DNA from: Rhizophagus irregularis
Lineage: Eukaryota > Glomeromycota > Glomeromycetes > Glomerales > Glomeraceae
Assembly: GCF_026210795.1 (NCBI RefSeq)
Contig: NC_089442.1
Span: forward strand, 620,001 to 684,000
Length of the DNA stretch: 64,000 nucleotides
Direction of reading: 5' to 3'
This document shows positions 11,264 to 22,760 of the stretch, piece by piece; the first letter of the stretch is position 1, and every line of letters begins with the position of its first letter. Both the position numbers and the translations under genes were made by a program. The notes under the pieces are model-generated. The model was not told the origin of the DNA. It did not search any database and saw nothing but the letters and a program-made list of their open reading frames with translations.

Positions 11264-12318
11264 GTTCTGATCGCTAGGGCAAACAATGTTATTATTAGTT
11301 TATTTATTATGGATAAGAGATCAAATTTGATAAAAAAAAAAAAATTTTTTTTTTTTATCAAATTTGAAAATTACCTTATTTATATAATAAAAATTTTGCA
11401 GGCCTTTCTTCCTGCACGCATGATCCCTTAAATTTTTAACAATTACAACAATTAGAGATGTAACCTATTGTTTAATCTTATAAACAGAAATGGTAGGTAT
11501 AGTGAACTCACTTAATAGTCATTTTAATAACACGTTCATTTTTCAATAACCGTTAGTACTTAATGACTAGGAGTTCGGTTATGAAACCTGGTTTAATTAT
11601 TAACTACAAACTCGTAACTAACTAGTTTTAGCTAACTTCATCGGGTTGAGCATAAACCGGTTTAAAACCAGTTCGGAATAAACCCCTATTAATGCAGCCC
11701 TGAATATAGAGATATCACATTAATTAAAACTCATAACTATTGGTTTTAACATATGTGATATCTTTATATTATCACGGTAAGACATAATAACGTGATTGAT
11801 TTTTAAATGAAACAAGATTTCCTAATAAGGTGAGGAAATCTTGAAATGTCGCGCAAGTATTTACACGAACTGAAATATTGAAAGATTTCCTTCAGATTTC
11901 TTTAACAGATATATAATTATTTAAGAAAACCTTCGGTTACACAACTATCTGGAAATGAGTTTCTTTAGCTACCAACTACGTTTAACTTCAAAACTGGAAA
12001 TTCGCAGCTTGTCGATCTTTAAATTTATAAACTTACTATTTTTTTGAAAATAGCTCGGTTTCTTCGAATTTTCAACTAAAAGTGAATGAAATTAATTTTC
12101 GCTCAGTAAAAAATTTTTATTTATTTCTAAATTAACCCAAAGTTGATTGGTCAATTATTGATAATTGCTTTAATTATCATCCTTATAGTGTATCAATATT
12201 TATTCCTTGCGAAATCTTGTTTGACCTTAGTCTTTCTTCTAACGGATTGAAAAAATAAATAAATAAATAAATTATAAATATGAAAATATATAGTTACGTG
12301 ACGGCCATTTATAAAATT
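11264..12318. other. Intergenic region with hairpins
   Basis: Contains an AT hairpin at 11320-11368 (GATCAAATTTGATAAAA... and its inverse) and an imperfect inverted repeat at about 11708-11766 with AGATATCACATT/ATGTGATATCT ends. No gene is supported. Confidence 0.4.
11320..11368. repeat. AT-rich palindrome
   Basis: TCAAATTTGATAAAAAAA followed directly by its inverse complement gives a stem of more than 20 bp. Confidence 0.7.
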
Positions 12319-14023
12319 TTAAATCATACAGTCATCTATTTTTTTTAAAAAAAAATTAATATTTATTAGTAAGTAATATAATTATAAATAAATATTGTAG
12401 TAGGATCCCGAGCTATACATAGAAAGGTCAGGTCCTGGTTATTTGCTTAGAATGAGCCAAAATCATGTAGATCGCTTCCATTTGTGGATAATACCGACCA
12501 GCATTACATAGTGCCGGCCCTGAAGAAATGCGTAGAGCTAATAGTAAATGTGTGCCGATCTCCCCCGACCTAAATATATAACTCGGGTCCTATTGTAGTA
12601 TATTGTTACCTAAACATTCAGAAATTTCAATTATTCTACTTGTGTAACAGGATAATGGATGATTTTGAGTAATGGGAGTAATGAGTTTATTTTCTGTAAA
12701 AAAAAATAGGCTATTAACGAATTAAAATATACTATTCTTGAATAGGAATTAATATCTTACCTGGTATGGGTTCGGTTGGAATACATCCATACCATTCAGA
12801 AAAATTTCTAAATAGTTCATTAGATGTTGGTCTTTTACCAGAATCAGAATCCCAACATCTTTTCATTAATTCTAGATATTTTTTCTCCAAGTCCTCAAAA
12901 ATCTTTTGTTTCTTTGTATCATCAAAAATCTTTGGAACTTCAACAAGTTCTGGTCGTAATCCTCGACAAATCTTTAAGGCAAGTTCAAGATCGTGAGGCA
13001 TATTATTAAAAGCAGGAATTCCAGAAGTCATTTCCCACATAATAATACCAAAAGAATATATATCAGCACCTTTGGTATATGGTTTACCACGTAATACTTC
13101 TGGAGCAATATAAGGAAGTACTCCATAAATTACATTTGGCTTAGTAGGTTTGTCAACAGGTTTGCTTAATCCAAAATCACTTATATAAGCAATTAAATTA
13201 TTTGACAAAAGTAAATTACCACTATGGAGATCACCATGAACCAAATCACAATTATGTAATTTTGAAAGTGATTGTGCTATATAGTATAAATTATAATATT
13301 TATCAATTGGGTTGCATCTTTTTACCATTAAATTGGATTTTAAACTACCAAGTTCCATATGTTCCATTACAATCATATAATCTAATGTTTCTGGATCTTG
13401 AGTAATTCCATATAATTTAATCGAAACAAGTTCATATTTTTCTGCCGAGTATATAAAATTCATATAATTTTTCCACTAAATTAATAGAAAATAAATATGT
13501 TAATTGTACAATATTATTAATAAATAACTTAATCTATAAAGAGATTATTTACCTCATTTAAAAAACCATCATTGATATTTGAAGAATTATTTAAGCTTTT
13601 TAATACAATATTATATCCATGTTTTTCATTTTCATTAAGAGGTGACTTAATGTTATCTTTTTTTGCATCTTCATAATCTTCGTCCTTAATTTCATTATAA
13701 TATCTCTTCCATTGTTTATTTTCTTTATCCCATTTATTGATAAATCCACCTAATAAAACGGCCTTATAAATTATACTAAATCCACCTTTAGCAAGATTTT
13801 GTATATTCCTTAAACGATTATATGGAATCCATTCTATAACTTCTAAATGGTTTCTTGCTTTTGATTGAGCGTCTTGTATAAACTTATCTACAAAATTATT
13901 TCCACTAGTCCATTTACTGAAATCTTGTCGAAACCGCTCAGAATTGCAACTTCGACACCATTTAACCCCAGTTTCAGGTTGATTACAATCAGAACATAAG
14001 ATAGTTTCATCAAATTCACTCAT
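12319..14023 (-). CDS. TKL-type protein kinase with N-terminal zinc ribbon (kinase B), near copy of A
   Basis: Exons 13553-14023, 12761-13475, 12610-12693 and 12319-12335 give 428 residues with the same exon phases as kinase A. Zinc ribbon CSDC..KWCRSC, glycine loop KGGFSIIYKA, HGDLHSGN (no HRD arginine), DFGLSK and APEVLRGKPYT are all kept. Exon 1 and the N-terminal half of exon 2 are nearly identical to A, while the end of the C-lobe and exon 3 (NHPLSCYTSR) have diverged more. The last intron (12336-12609) is far longer than in A because a 190-bp TIR element sits in it; the final exon still gives a frame ending DDCMI. Identity with A begins only about 11 bp before the ATG. Likely functional as far as the sequence shows. 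Confidence 0.85.
12402..12591. mobile_element. hAT-like non-autonomous element, AGGACCC family, copy 1
   Basis: 190 bp flanked by a perfect 8-bp direct repeat ATTGTAGT (12394-12401 and 12592-12599). Ends are AGGATCCCGAGCTATA and, inverted, AGGACCCGAGTTATAT. It shares interior CAGGGCCGG..TATG.TAATGCTGG words with the copies at 30634 and 47446. 8-bp target duplications are typical of hAT elements. It lies in the last intron of kinase B. Confidence 0.85.
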
Positions 14024-15004
14024 GTTCAAAGAAAGAAAGAAAGAGAGTTATTTTAAATGCAACATTCAGCCAATTCGCATAAATGTAATTAATAAAATGA
14101 AAATTATAATCAGTAACGATCTGCGATAGTTCAAATTTTTCAAAGTTGAAGCTCAGCGCTAAATGTCCATAAAATATGTATATTGTAAATATATGAATAT
14201 TAATACAAATAATAAATAGGAGCTTTGTTGGACTTGAATTAGAACGAATCAACTTGAATAGTAATATCTTTGTTCAGGGCTAATTCGAATCTCGACTCGT
14301 TAATTTTCTTAACTTATAAAGCGCAGGGCAAAAAATTTTTAACGAGTATAGTGCTGACCAGAATTACAGTACTGTAAATCACGAGATCAATATTCTGACT
14401 CGAATCAAATAATCTCGAAAATAAAAAAGATCACCACCATTATATGTTATAACCACTATAACCACTATAACCTTCCAGAATTTTGCGACAGAAATACTCC
14501 TAAAATAGAAAAAAAGTCAATTTATTTGAAATAAAAAAAAATACACTGCTATTACAAACTACAAAATTTCATAACGAGAAATTCTTCCAAATATCATAAA
14601 AAATTAGATCATTAATAAATAAGAAAAGAAAACTACCATGGCTCCTGAATATCAAACAGGAATATTCAAAAAAAAAATGAAAGTGAAAAGCTAAATATAA
14701 TATACTACTTACTACTACATACTTAATCGGGTAACAAATCGATGATGCTAATAATATACTAGGAACGGAGCGAAAAAAATAAACCGATTTCGTTGGAGCA
14801 TCACGTGATAGAGAAATTGATCTTTTCTAAACATATAGTCCTTCGCTTCGCTCCGGACAATTACAAATAAACAACTTAATATTGCGTTCACGTTAATGTT
14901 GAGTACTAAGAACCTACTGACGTTCTATTTAAACAGGAGGAAAGCTTTCAAATTAACACCTTTTACGTTGGAAGTATCTTTAATGTCTTTAATGGATAAA
15001 AAAA
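14024..15004. other. Intergenic region upstream of kinase B
   Basis: No gene is supported. About 14762-14855 begins and ends with inverted GGAGCGAA words (GGAACGGAGCGAA.. and ..TTCGCTTCGCTCC), which may be a small old TIR element. Confidence 0.3.
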
Positions 15005-15400
15005 TCAACTATTTAACGATCATTATAACCTACTTATTAACGCGATCCAATGTTTCTTCTTGAATATAATCCTTGATAGAATCTCTTAAATTCTTACAAC
15101 CTTTTAACCATTTCTTTAATTTTTTCTTTATCGATGTAGTTATAATAGTATAAAAATTTAAATTTATTGGAACGCCATTCCTTTGGACCATAATAACTGA
15201 ACTGACATCTATAACTGCTGTTTAATAATTTCTTATTTTCTCCGGAGCGCGTTAACCATGTATTTGTAAGAAGTATTCAAGCGGATTTAATCTATAAGTA
15301 AATGTTCTCTAAATTTAGTAAATAATTGAATAATTTTAATGTTCTCAACGTCTAATGGAATGACGGAAAATAAAAGATTCAAAATATTATCGACAATATA
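15005..15400 (-). pseudogene. Decayed coding remnant of unknown family
   Basis: Three minus-strand stretches look like coding sequence but lie in different frames: PYIVDNILNLLFSVIPLDVE (about 15400 down), then TWLTRSGENKKLLNSSYRCQ..FSYYGPKEWRSNKFKFLY, then KKWLKGCKNLRDSIKDYIQE before a TAG near 15017. At least two frameshifts separate them. Family not recognised; a transposon-encoded or orphan protein are both possible. Confidence 0.4.
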
Positions 15401-15419
15401 AGGAAGTAAAAATGCAAGA

Positions 15420-15560
15420 GGATAACAATCACCTAGAATTTAGATCTCGCCCAGGAATTAATTGCGCTAATAAAATTTTGAAAGAGAATACCTTGATTGT
15501 AAAAACACTTGATCTTAAAATGGAAATGTAAAATAATTTTACCATAATAAATAATCACCT
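15420..15560. repeat. Dispersed repeat, copy 1
   Basis: Matches 20317-20455 in the same orientation, sharing ATCTCGCCC.GGAAT, GATTGTA..AAAACACTTGATCTTAA and TTTTACCATAATAAATAAT-like words. Confidence 0.55.
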
Positions 15561-15691
15561 GGAGTCATTCAGAATAAGTATAAACTTGATTTTACAATCA
15601 AATTTCTGAAGTAAATCATCACGCGTTTCTTTCTTTATAATTATTTAAATAGCAAACCCACATACTTCTATTGGATTAATTTTAAATATAA

Positions 15692-15883
15692 TTAACAATT
15701 AGAAAAATTTATCACCATGAATTCCCTTTGTGGAATTTGCTCGCTTAAGTTGAAATGGAAAAAATTTCCCGAAAAAGAAAAAAAATGCATTAAAAAACAC
15801 TGTAAAAAAAATAAAGAACTTACCATATGATATTTTCGATTGTTTACGTAGCGAACAAAGCTAGCACGACTACGAGACGACAT
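15692..15883 (-). CDS. Possible 5' exon of a small or decayed gene
   Basis: An ATG frame starts MSSRSRASFVRYVNNRKYHM and then meets a consensus donor (ATG|GTAAGT at about 15822). The basic, Ser/Arg-rich start could be a targeting peptide. Reading on gives a low-complexity Phe-rich tail that is probably intronic. It may be the first exon of the decayed gene at 15005-15400, on the same strand. Confidence 0.25.
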   Translation of the reverse strand: MSSRSRASFVRYVNNRKYHMVSSLFFLQCFLMHFFSFSGNFFHFNLSEQIPQREFMVINFSNC

Positions 15884-18600
15884 TTTTTGTGTAGTATTAC
15901 ATAAAATGGTTTATTTAGTTGTCGGTGATGATAATTCTATTCAGTTTGAGCAATTTTAGTGCCATATAGCGATTATAAAAAAAAATCTACTTTAAATCAT
16001 TTTATATGTGTGTCTATTCTATTACTCATGAGTGCAATAAACTAACTATTTAATTTATTTTGGCCCCAGAAAAAGCTCATTTTATCATGGAAATATTCTC
16101 ATTATTATTTCTTTTTTTTTTAAAAAAAAAAAAAGAAAGAAAGAAAAAGAAAAACAAAGCTGTTGCATTTACGGAATGTACGACATCAAAAGTGAGGTAA
16201 TACGAAACGGGTTGATCTCATGTAACATAGCAATATTTAGTCTGCCATACTGTGCAGATCTGTATATATAGAAATGTTGCTGAAAATTCGTGCACAAAAT
16301 CCTGGTGCATGAACTATAAAAAAACAATCATATGAAAGAAAATAAACCATAACATTTTTGTATCGATCTCCTTTTTTTGATTTTATTAAAGATAAATGCC
16401 GGCACCATAGATTAAGATAGATATGTAAAGTCTATTGAAAGAAACATATAAAAATAATATTTAAAAATTGAAAATATAAGAATTTCGTTTCTTCGAATAC
16501 CTTACCTTTTTTTTATCATGGTCGTTTATAAAATTTCTAAGCCACACCAATTATCAATTAAGGACAAAAATAAGGCGTTTCCGTTTTCGATCAAAATCAC
16601 GTGTTAATAATCAACGCACGATCGAAGAAAAAAAATTTATATTTATTTTTGGTTAACTCATTTTCACGTACAAAACGTGTGGATTCCGACGAAAATTTAT
16701 TATAACCGATCATACAATTTCTATATAATCCACTTTGGTTTGAAATTTTTATTATTATGAGCAGTTACTGAAATTTTTTCTAGCATTGTTTTTTTATCTT
16801 GCGATTAATGCTTCGTTTCTTCGATCATACGTAGTTTCATTAGCAGATAAACGTCGTTTACCTGGTATGTTTCCGTTATGAAATAATTTTTTGGTAAACT
16901 AACAATTCTCCAATTTTTTATTAATGTAAAATTAATGGAATTTATTTAATAATTAGTTGGCCATCTCAACATTTTCGCTCAGATGTTATATATTTACCAC
17001 TTCAAAAGTAAGCTCATATCACCGGATAGCAACTGTATTATCTACTAAAATTACTTCAAAAAAAAATGGTATGTATGATTTTATTTTATAATTTACGATA
17101 TTCAACTTGAATATTTAAAGATTTAAGATTAACTGAAATTTATTGCATATTTATTTAGATCATCACGAAATTGCGCAATAAAATAAAATATATACCGAGT
17201 TTAAGACGTAAGTTCAACTGAATTGTACATTATATGTTCTATATTTACGGTAGAAAGATACTAGATGTTAACGTATAACTGGATTTGGCATCATATTATT
17301 ATTATTGATTGATAATAATATTAATAATACTTGAAAATTTAGAATTAGTATAGACGAGCTTTTTCCGTATCAAATTCTGTTTTAGATTGTAAGACTCATT
17401 TTGATGCTCTTTACAGTTACAATATTTTTAATACGAGGTAACTCGTAATGAATACCATTATACTATTCATACAATTTTACTATATCAGCTAATGTTCTAC
17501 TTTCTTCTATCTATTTAATAGGCTCCAAATGTATAACGTCGATGTCCTCAAATGTTTTTATATATATCTAGTTGTGTGTGCGATCTGAATATGAAGTGAG
17601 TGTTAAATTAAATAATTAAGTCTTTGCGCGTGATGGAAATCGATCATTGTGAATCTAAACTAATTATCTTTTAACTTCAACTTGATATTAATCAAATTAT
17701 TAGTTAAAGCATGGCCATTGATTCTCAATTGTGATAGTGAGGGCTCATTAACATCAGAGACGCAAAGGTAAAGGTTACCCAAGAAATGACAGATGTCGAT
17801 ATTGGTCATATGATTGGGGATCAAGAACATGTACGTTCAATTAATCATTTGGTGAACATTAGCACGTCCTTTTAAAAGTTTCTTTCGTTGATTGTTAATC
17901 TATTATAATTAGCGCGTCAATTGATTAAGTTCAGTAATAAGTTTCAAATTATGTAATTTAAATTTTACTTTTTACTAAAGAACCTATGTCTAGGCGAAAG
18001 AAAGTTTATATAATGAACATGAAACACTGAGTCGTGTAACCTTTTTCTTATTTTATATACTATATTTTATGTAATTTTTAATTTCTAAAAAAATATTACG
18101 TATATGTACGGTACTGTTTTAATCCCCATTTTTACATTTCGATAATATTAAATATGTTCTTTTGATTATAGAATATAGATTATATGTAATATAATATTTT
18201 CAGTATGACTGTATGACTTTAGAAATTATCAACTCAATAACTCAATTAATTTATTTATCATTATATATTATGATATCATAAGTTGTCTTGACGTGCTTAA
18301 GATTTTTACATAAATAAAAAATGAAAATTTAATATTTCGTTAAACCAAATCAATTTATAATTAACAGTTAGATTAAATGTTGCTCATTTGCCGTCTCAGT
18401 TTGAAGATTCTGAAGATAAACATAATTCAGAATTGAATGATGAATAGATATGATTAAAGGACCACAAGTTTATCAGTCACGATTTATCCAGTAGGTATAT
18501 AAATTCTCTCAAACTTTTTCAAGTTTTCTTAAAACTTCTTGTCTCTAAAAAATAATTTTCTAAAAAATCATTCTCAAAAAAAAAATTATTTTTTTATTCA
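15884..18600. other. Long intergenic region
   Basis: No complete gene is supported. 17765-17835 (plus strand) reads INIRDAKVKVTQEMTDVDIG and 18380-18445 reads LNVAHLPSQFEDSEDKHNSE then a stop; these could be exons of a decayed gene but I could not join them convincingly. 17839-17925 is one copy of a direct repeat that also lies right of the Crinkler-like gene. Confidence 0.35.
17839..17925. repeat. Direct repeat left of the Crinkler-like gene
   Basis: AATTAATCATTTGGTGAACA..TTAGCACGTCCTTTTAAAA and the following GTTGATTGTTAATCTA recur at 20458-20545 with few changes. The pair brackets the broken gene at about 18620-20205. Confidence 0.75.
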
Positions 18601-18619
18601 ATTATTTTAAAAACAAAAT

Positions 18620-20205
18620 CATCTCCAAAATAGAAATTGCATTAACGTTAAATTATGTATCACTCGGAAAATCTCGTTCTTTTACGGTTAATATTAATGA
18701 AAACAACACTATTAATTATTCTATTGTCCCGCTTCAAGACCTCAAAATTGGACAGCTCAGGTATCTTATCTGGAATCAGAATAAAGTAACATTACAACTC
18801 GATGACTATGACCTTATGAAACTTTGGAAGATCGACATCTCTAAGTTTAAACCAGATTCTATTGAAGAACAAATTAAAAAAGAAGAAGTCGAAGAGTTGA
18901 ATCCTTTCAACTATCTTTCGAATTATTTTTCAGATCAAGCTGCAGCTGATAAAAGTATCATCATCGTGCAAGTGCCTGCCACCACTGGTAAGTGTCTCGA
19001 ATTTGATCTGATCTTTTTTTTTTGTGTTAAAGCTTCTCTTTCGCGAGATATTATTACAAAAAGTATTATGTCTCTAGTTAATTTAGCTGAGGCTTATTTG
19101 GAAAACGTTCACGAGACCTACGATTGGCTAAAATCTTTGCGTCGTAGTTCCAATAAAATTGCGACGCGTAAGGTATGCTTTTTTTGTTTTCAACCTGTTG
19201 TATGTTTTCTCTATTTTCTGACTGCATACTAATTTATGTATACTACCAGTTAGTGGATACGTATGATGCCAACTTTCCTTTGGAGGGTCGAGATGAATCA
19301 ATAAAAATATTATTTAAGGGTAGCAAAGGGCGAAATGGAATATGCAAAATATTTGAAAAACGTAAATCAAGAGATAGTAACCTCCATCCTATCCCCATTT
19401 TGGCCAATGGACCGGGCACAGTCAAAAGCCGACTTCTTCAAGAATTGCCGACTTTATTACGTGAGCAAGCTAAAAATTATACGACTGACAGTGAACTTCT
19501 GAAAATGTCAACAATCAAATGTACGCCATTAATGTTACCTTTGGCAATGATACTCCTGCATCAGAAGAAGACGTTTATATTGGTCAAGCGTCAGTTGCGC
19601 TGCGTTTAATCTATGAGTACTTTTTCTCTGGAACTATGAATTACGGACATGGATCATGGAAAAAAATCAGAAATTACGAATGCAATTGATGTTATTCTTA
19701 AAGATGTTAACAAGGATAGGGATGAATATAATAAAATTAAATTTTTCGTTCTTGGCATTGACGAACTAAATGCTTTGTACAGTTTGTATGATAAGAATTT
19801 GGATCCAGTACGAAATCAAGTCAATTTAATTGTAAATGCCATTGGGGGATAAATTGCTCTGGTAAAAATGTATTTCATGTATCGGTCTTTGGCTGAGACG
19901 ATACAGTAGTGTTTTGATCCGGATAAAATCTTAAATATTTTAAATGAGATTATTGCCGAAAAAAGATTGTAAATCTCAGCTCTGAATAGACTATAATTTC
20001 GACCAGAATATTTAATATATTATGAATCAAAAAATTGGTAATTCTGATAGTTCCATCCTGAATTAACCGAAACGGATACCGGATAAAAACCGGATAAAAC
20101 CGCTTCGGATCCAAACACTACGATACAGGGTTCTTTGGAACAAATGTTTAGAGAATCAACGTATTTACCCTTACCACTTCTGAATGAGGAGAAGTGACCA
20201 AACAT
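18620..20205 (+). pseudogene. Crinkler (CRN)-like gene, broken
   Basis: The N-terminal part (about 18636-18987) resembles the CRN ubiquitin-like header, with LKIGQLRYLIWNQ, DDYDLMKLWKIDI and IIVQVP. Introns at 18988-19032 and 19173-19249 fit the frame. Exon 3 encodes the P-loop region PIPILANGPGTVKSR, where the usual second glycine of GxGTGKS is Val, then a frameshift near 19500, a block TFGNDTPASEEDVYIG, a second frameshift near 19635, and VLGIDELNALYS..VNAIGG ended by a stop. A 214-bp TIR element then splits the next block (LAETIQ before it, GSLEQMF and LPLPLLNEE after it). No ATG precedes the header in frame. CRN proteins are secreted or nuclear effectors in oomycetes and also occur in this fungal group. 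This copy is disabled. Confidence 0.75.
19907..20120. mobile_element. hAT-like non-autonomous element inside the CRN-like gene
   Basis: 214 bp flanked by a perfect 8-bp direct repeat CGATACAG (19899-19906 and 20121-20128). The ends are TAGTGTTTTGATCCGG and, inverted, TAGTGTTTGGATCCGAAG. The interior right end repeats CGGATA-CCGGATAAAA words. Related termini occur at 7880-8076. Confidence 0.88.
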
Positions 20206-20316
20206 ATAAAATATACTCTTTAAATAAGACGTTATTTGATTTATTTTCTTCGGAATCTACGGAAAAAGAATTTGCGAAAGTTAATGCAAGCTGTTCGGCA
20301 AGACTTACTAAAGAAC

Positions 20317-20455
20317 TGAAAATAATAATCACCTAAATCTCGCCCGGGAATGTTACGCTATTAAAATTTCTTGATTGTACACGAAAACACTTGATCTTAA
20401 AATTGGATGAACCCTCAAACGTAAAAATAATTTTTACCATCATAAATAATTACGC
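20317..20455. repeat. Dispersed repeat, copy 2
   Basis: Same family and orientation as 15420-15560. Confidence 0.55.
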
Positions 20456-20457
20456 CT

Positions 20458-20545
20458 AATTAATCATTTGGTGAACATTAGCACGTCCTTTTAAAAAGTT
20501 TGTTTCGTTGATTGTTAATCTACCATGATTGACGCGTCATCTTGA
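20458..20545. repeat. Direct repeat right of the CRN-like gene
   Basis: Second copy of the repeat at 17839-17925. Confidence 0.75.
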
Positions 20546-20651
20546 TACAGATGTAAGTTGTATTTAATATTACGTTTATATAATGAACTTGATCTATTGA
20601 TAGATCTTATGTATAAAACTGAAAAAAGATGTTAAACTAATTAGTAAGAAA

Positions 20652-20703
20652 ATCACCTCCAAGAATTGAACTTGGACACAAAAATTGTGGAACCAACGGT
20701 GAT
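20652..20703. other. Three-stem fold resembling a shortened tRNA
   Basis: An outer stem ATCACC/GGTGAT (20652-20657 with 20698-20703) encloses a 6-bp stem with a 7-base loop (TCCAAG..CTTGGA, 20658-20676) and a second stem CACAA/TTGTG (20677-20689). Read on the minus strand the first inner stem looks like a tRNA T-arm followed by a 3' acceptor strand, but the whole is only 52 bases and lacks an anticodon arm. It may be a tRNA-derived fragment or chance. Confidence 0.25.
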
Positions 20704-20800
20704 GGATAATGTTGAGTTGATAAGTTATTAAGGAAAGATCTCAACAAAGGAATGAAATAAAGGGTATCACATGTGAAGAATGAAATCACATGAGATAGAT

Positions 20801-21048
20801 CAAATGATCAAGAAAGGTAAATTTTACAAGACAAAGGATCTCTCTGACACCAATTAGCGCGGTGCAATGCTTCATGGGCGATGCAAACGATCCCCTTATA
20901 AAATTTATCTATCTATGAATGGTCAAATGATCAAGAAAGGGTAAATTTTTACAAGACAAAGGATCTCTCTGACACCAATCAGCGCGGTGCAATGCTTCAT
21001 GGGCGATGCAAATGATCCCCTTGTAAAAATTATCTATCTAAGAATGGT
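20801..21048. repeat. 132-bp tandem duplication
   Basis: The unit beginning CAAATGATCAAGAAAGG occurs at 20801 and 20933. The copies differ at only a few bases (for example CCAATTAGCG versus CCAATCAGCG) and each contains the GC-richer core GCGGTGCAATGCTTCATGGG. Confidence 0.9.
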
Positions 21049-21172
21049 CAAGTATTCCCGAGTTGACCAAAGGGTAAAGATTACGTCTCCATGCTATATT
21101 TGGTAAGCAATGGACCTAGCTACGTAATATAAGATTATTGAAAAAGAAAAAAAGAAAAAAAAAATAACTAAG

Positions 21173-21637
21173 CTATTGGGAAATTATATTATTTAATAAA
21201 TAGGTTAATTTATAAAGCAAAGAATAAAAAAAGAGGAAAATATAAATTATGTGATTAATAAAATAAAGTAAATGGAGAAGAATTGATGATAAGGTAGATA
21301 AGATATAAAGAATAATTAATAATGATATATACAATAATAAATTTTTGAAAGAGAGAAATAGATTACAGAGATATAAAGGAAGAAAAGGGAGATGTTTAAG
21401 AATAAAAATAAGTGTTGTAATTGTGAATTTCAATGAAATAAGCATTAAGACAATTGTGTAATTGAGAAGATTGGTATTTATTAGAAGAAATATAAAAAGA
21501 ATGTAAAAGATTACGGAGATTAATGGTAGATAATTAAAGGTTTCAATAGGTTGAGGATGAAGATAATGGTAGCATTTGTTGATTGGAATTTCATTGAAAA
21601 TTGTAGAGATAATATTTGGACACAATTCGTATGACAT
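21173..21637 (-). CDS. Hydrophobic multi-pass membrane ORF, 154 residues
   Basis: Uninterrupted frame with ATG at 21637 in a good context (TCAAAATG). Residues 1-34 are polar (MSYELCPNIISTIFNEIPIN...), the rest is almost entirely Leu/Ile/Phe/Tyr with about four to five membrane-length stretches (for example LPLISVIFYILFIFLLI and YISLLIILYILSTLSSILL). No charged catalytic residues stand out. I do not recognise it. A TATA-like palindrome lies about 120 bp upstream. It could be a real lineage-specific membrane protein, but AT-rich sequence can also give hydrophobic ORFs by chance. Confidence 0.45.
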   Translation of the reverse strand: MSYELCPNIISTIFNEIPINKCYHYLHPQPIETFNYLPLISVIFYILFIFLLINTNLLNYTIVLMLISLKFTITTLIFILKHLPFLPLYLCNLFLSFKNLLLYISLLIILYILSTLSSILLHLLYFINHIIYIFLFFYSLLYKLTYLLNNIISQ

Positions 21638-21756
21638 TTTGACAGTTTTAAGATTGATATTTGATATTTGAATAAAATTTTGATATTTGAAAAATAATAT
21701 TGGTTGAAAATAAGTATTTGAAAAGAAATTTGAATTTTTTCTTGAGGGAGTTAAGG

Positions 21757-21770
21757 GTATATATATACCT
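21757..21770 (-). promoter_or_regulatory. TATA-like palindrome upstream of the membrane ORF
   Basis: GGTATATATATACC lies about 120 bp before the ATG at 21637. A suitable position for a TATA element, but tentative in AT-rich DNA. Confidence 0.3.
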
Positions 21771-22059
21771 TTAAAAACATTTAATCATAAAAAAATAGAT
21801 TATCATATATGAGTCACATTTGTTACAATATGAATTAACTAGTAAAATGATTAATAATATATGGCTTATAATATGTAGTCAATATGATTTATCCCCTATA
21901 AATAAGTAGCACTGATGTATTTACTTATACATAAACTTTATATGATGTAAAACTATATAAATATTTTGCAGTAAAAAATTAGTATATTGGTAAAATATGT
22001 ATTTAGTTATTATATTGTAGATAGAAAAAATTCTTATGTGTAATATTTATATTTATAAA

Positions 22060-22760
22060 GATGAGTCACATTTGTCACATCAATTGATTGAACTTGAAAC
22101 TTGTACTGTAATATGCAGCCACATTATTAAGTTTTTTCTATAAAGTGAATTAATATTGGTAAAGGATAGATATTGCTGTATTTACTATACTTTTGCTTGG
22201 GACAGTTAGCTACAAGTAATTTTGAACGATGTAATTATCACCACAAAAGCTTTTCCAGCAATTAGATATAATGACACAGATTTATACATTACAGATAATA
22301 GAGGTATCGAATGTATTATTTGATCGTGATATAGCTTATTGATCAGATAAATGGATAGACTATATAGTATACGTTATTTATTATTTATAATATCGGAAAA
22401 TACATTTTATTGATTCATATTAAAAGTAACTGAATATTACAATTATTTTTTAATAGTCTAGACAATAATAATATTATAAATATTATAGTACGCGGGCAAT
22501 ATCACATGGGATTAATGGATGATCGGCTATAAATTTTACCAACCATGTTAGTCAAATTTTTATTATCACAGGTATAATTGATGTTGTATATACATTCAAG
22601 CTTTATAGTATAGCTTTATCAAAATTTCTTCAGAAATGTGAGATTGACACAATAACAATTAAAAAAAATTAATAAACGAGGAACTTCTTTAATAAAGCCA
22701 TACTGTATTTTCAATAATGAGACTGTTTTTTATAATATTATATTAATAAAATGAACAATT
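22060..22760. repeat. Dispersed repeat, inverse of 39930-40315
   Basis: Shared words in order: GATGAGTCACATTTGTCACA, TTATAAATATTATAGTACGC, TAGCTTTATCAAAATTTCTT, AACTTCTTTAATA.AGCCATA and TTTTCAATAA.GAGACT. The other copy carries them in reverse orientation with a shorter interior. Confidence 0.7.

Noticed and set aside
20641..20704. tRNA gene on the minus strand
   Set aside because: T-arm-like stem and acceptor-like strand exist, but the fold is only 52 bases with no anticodon arm.
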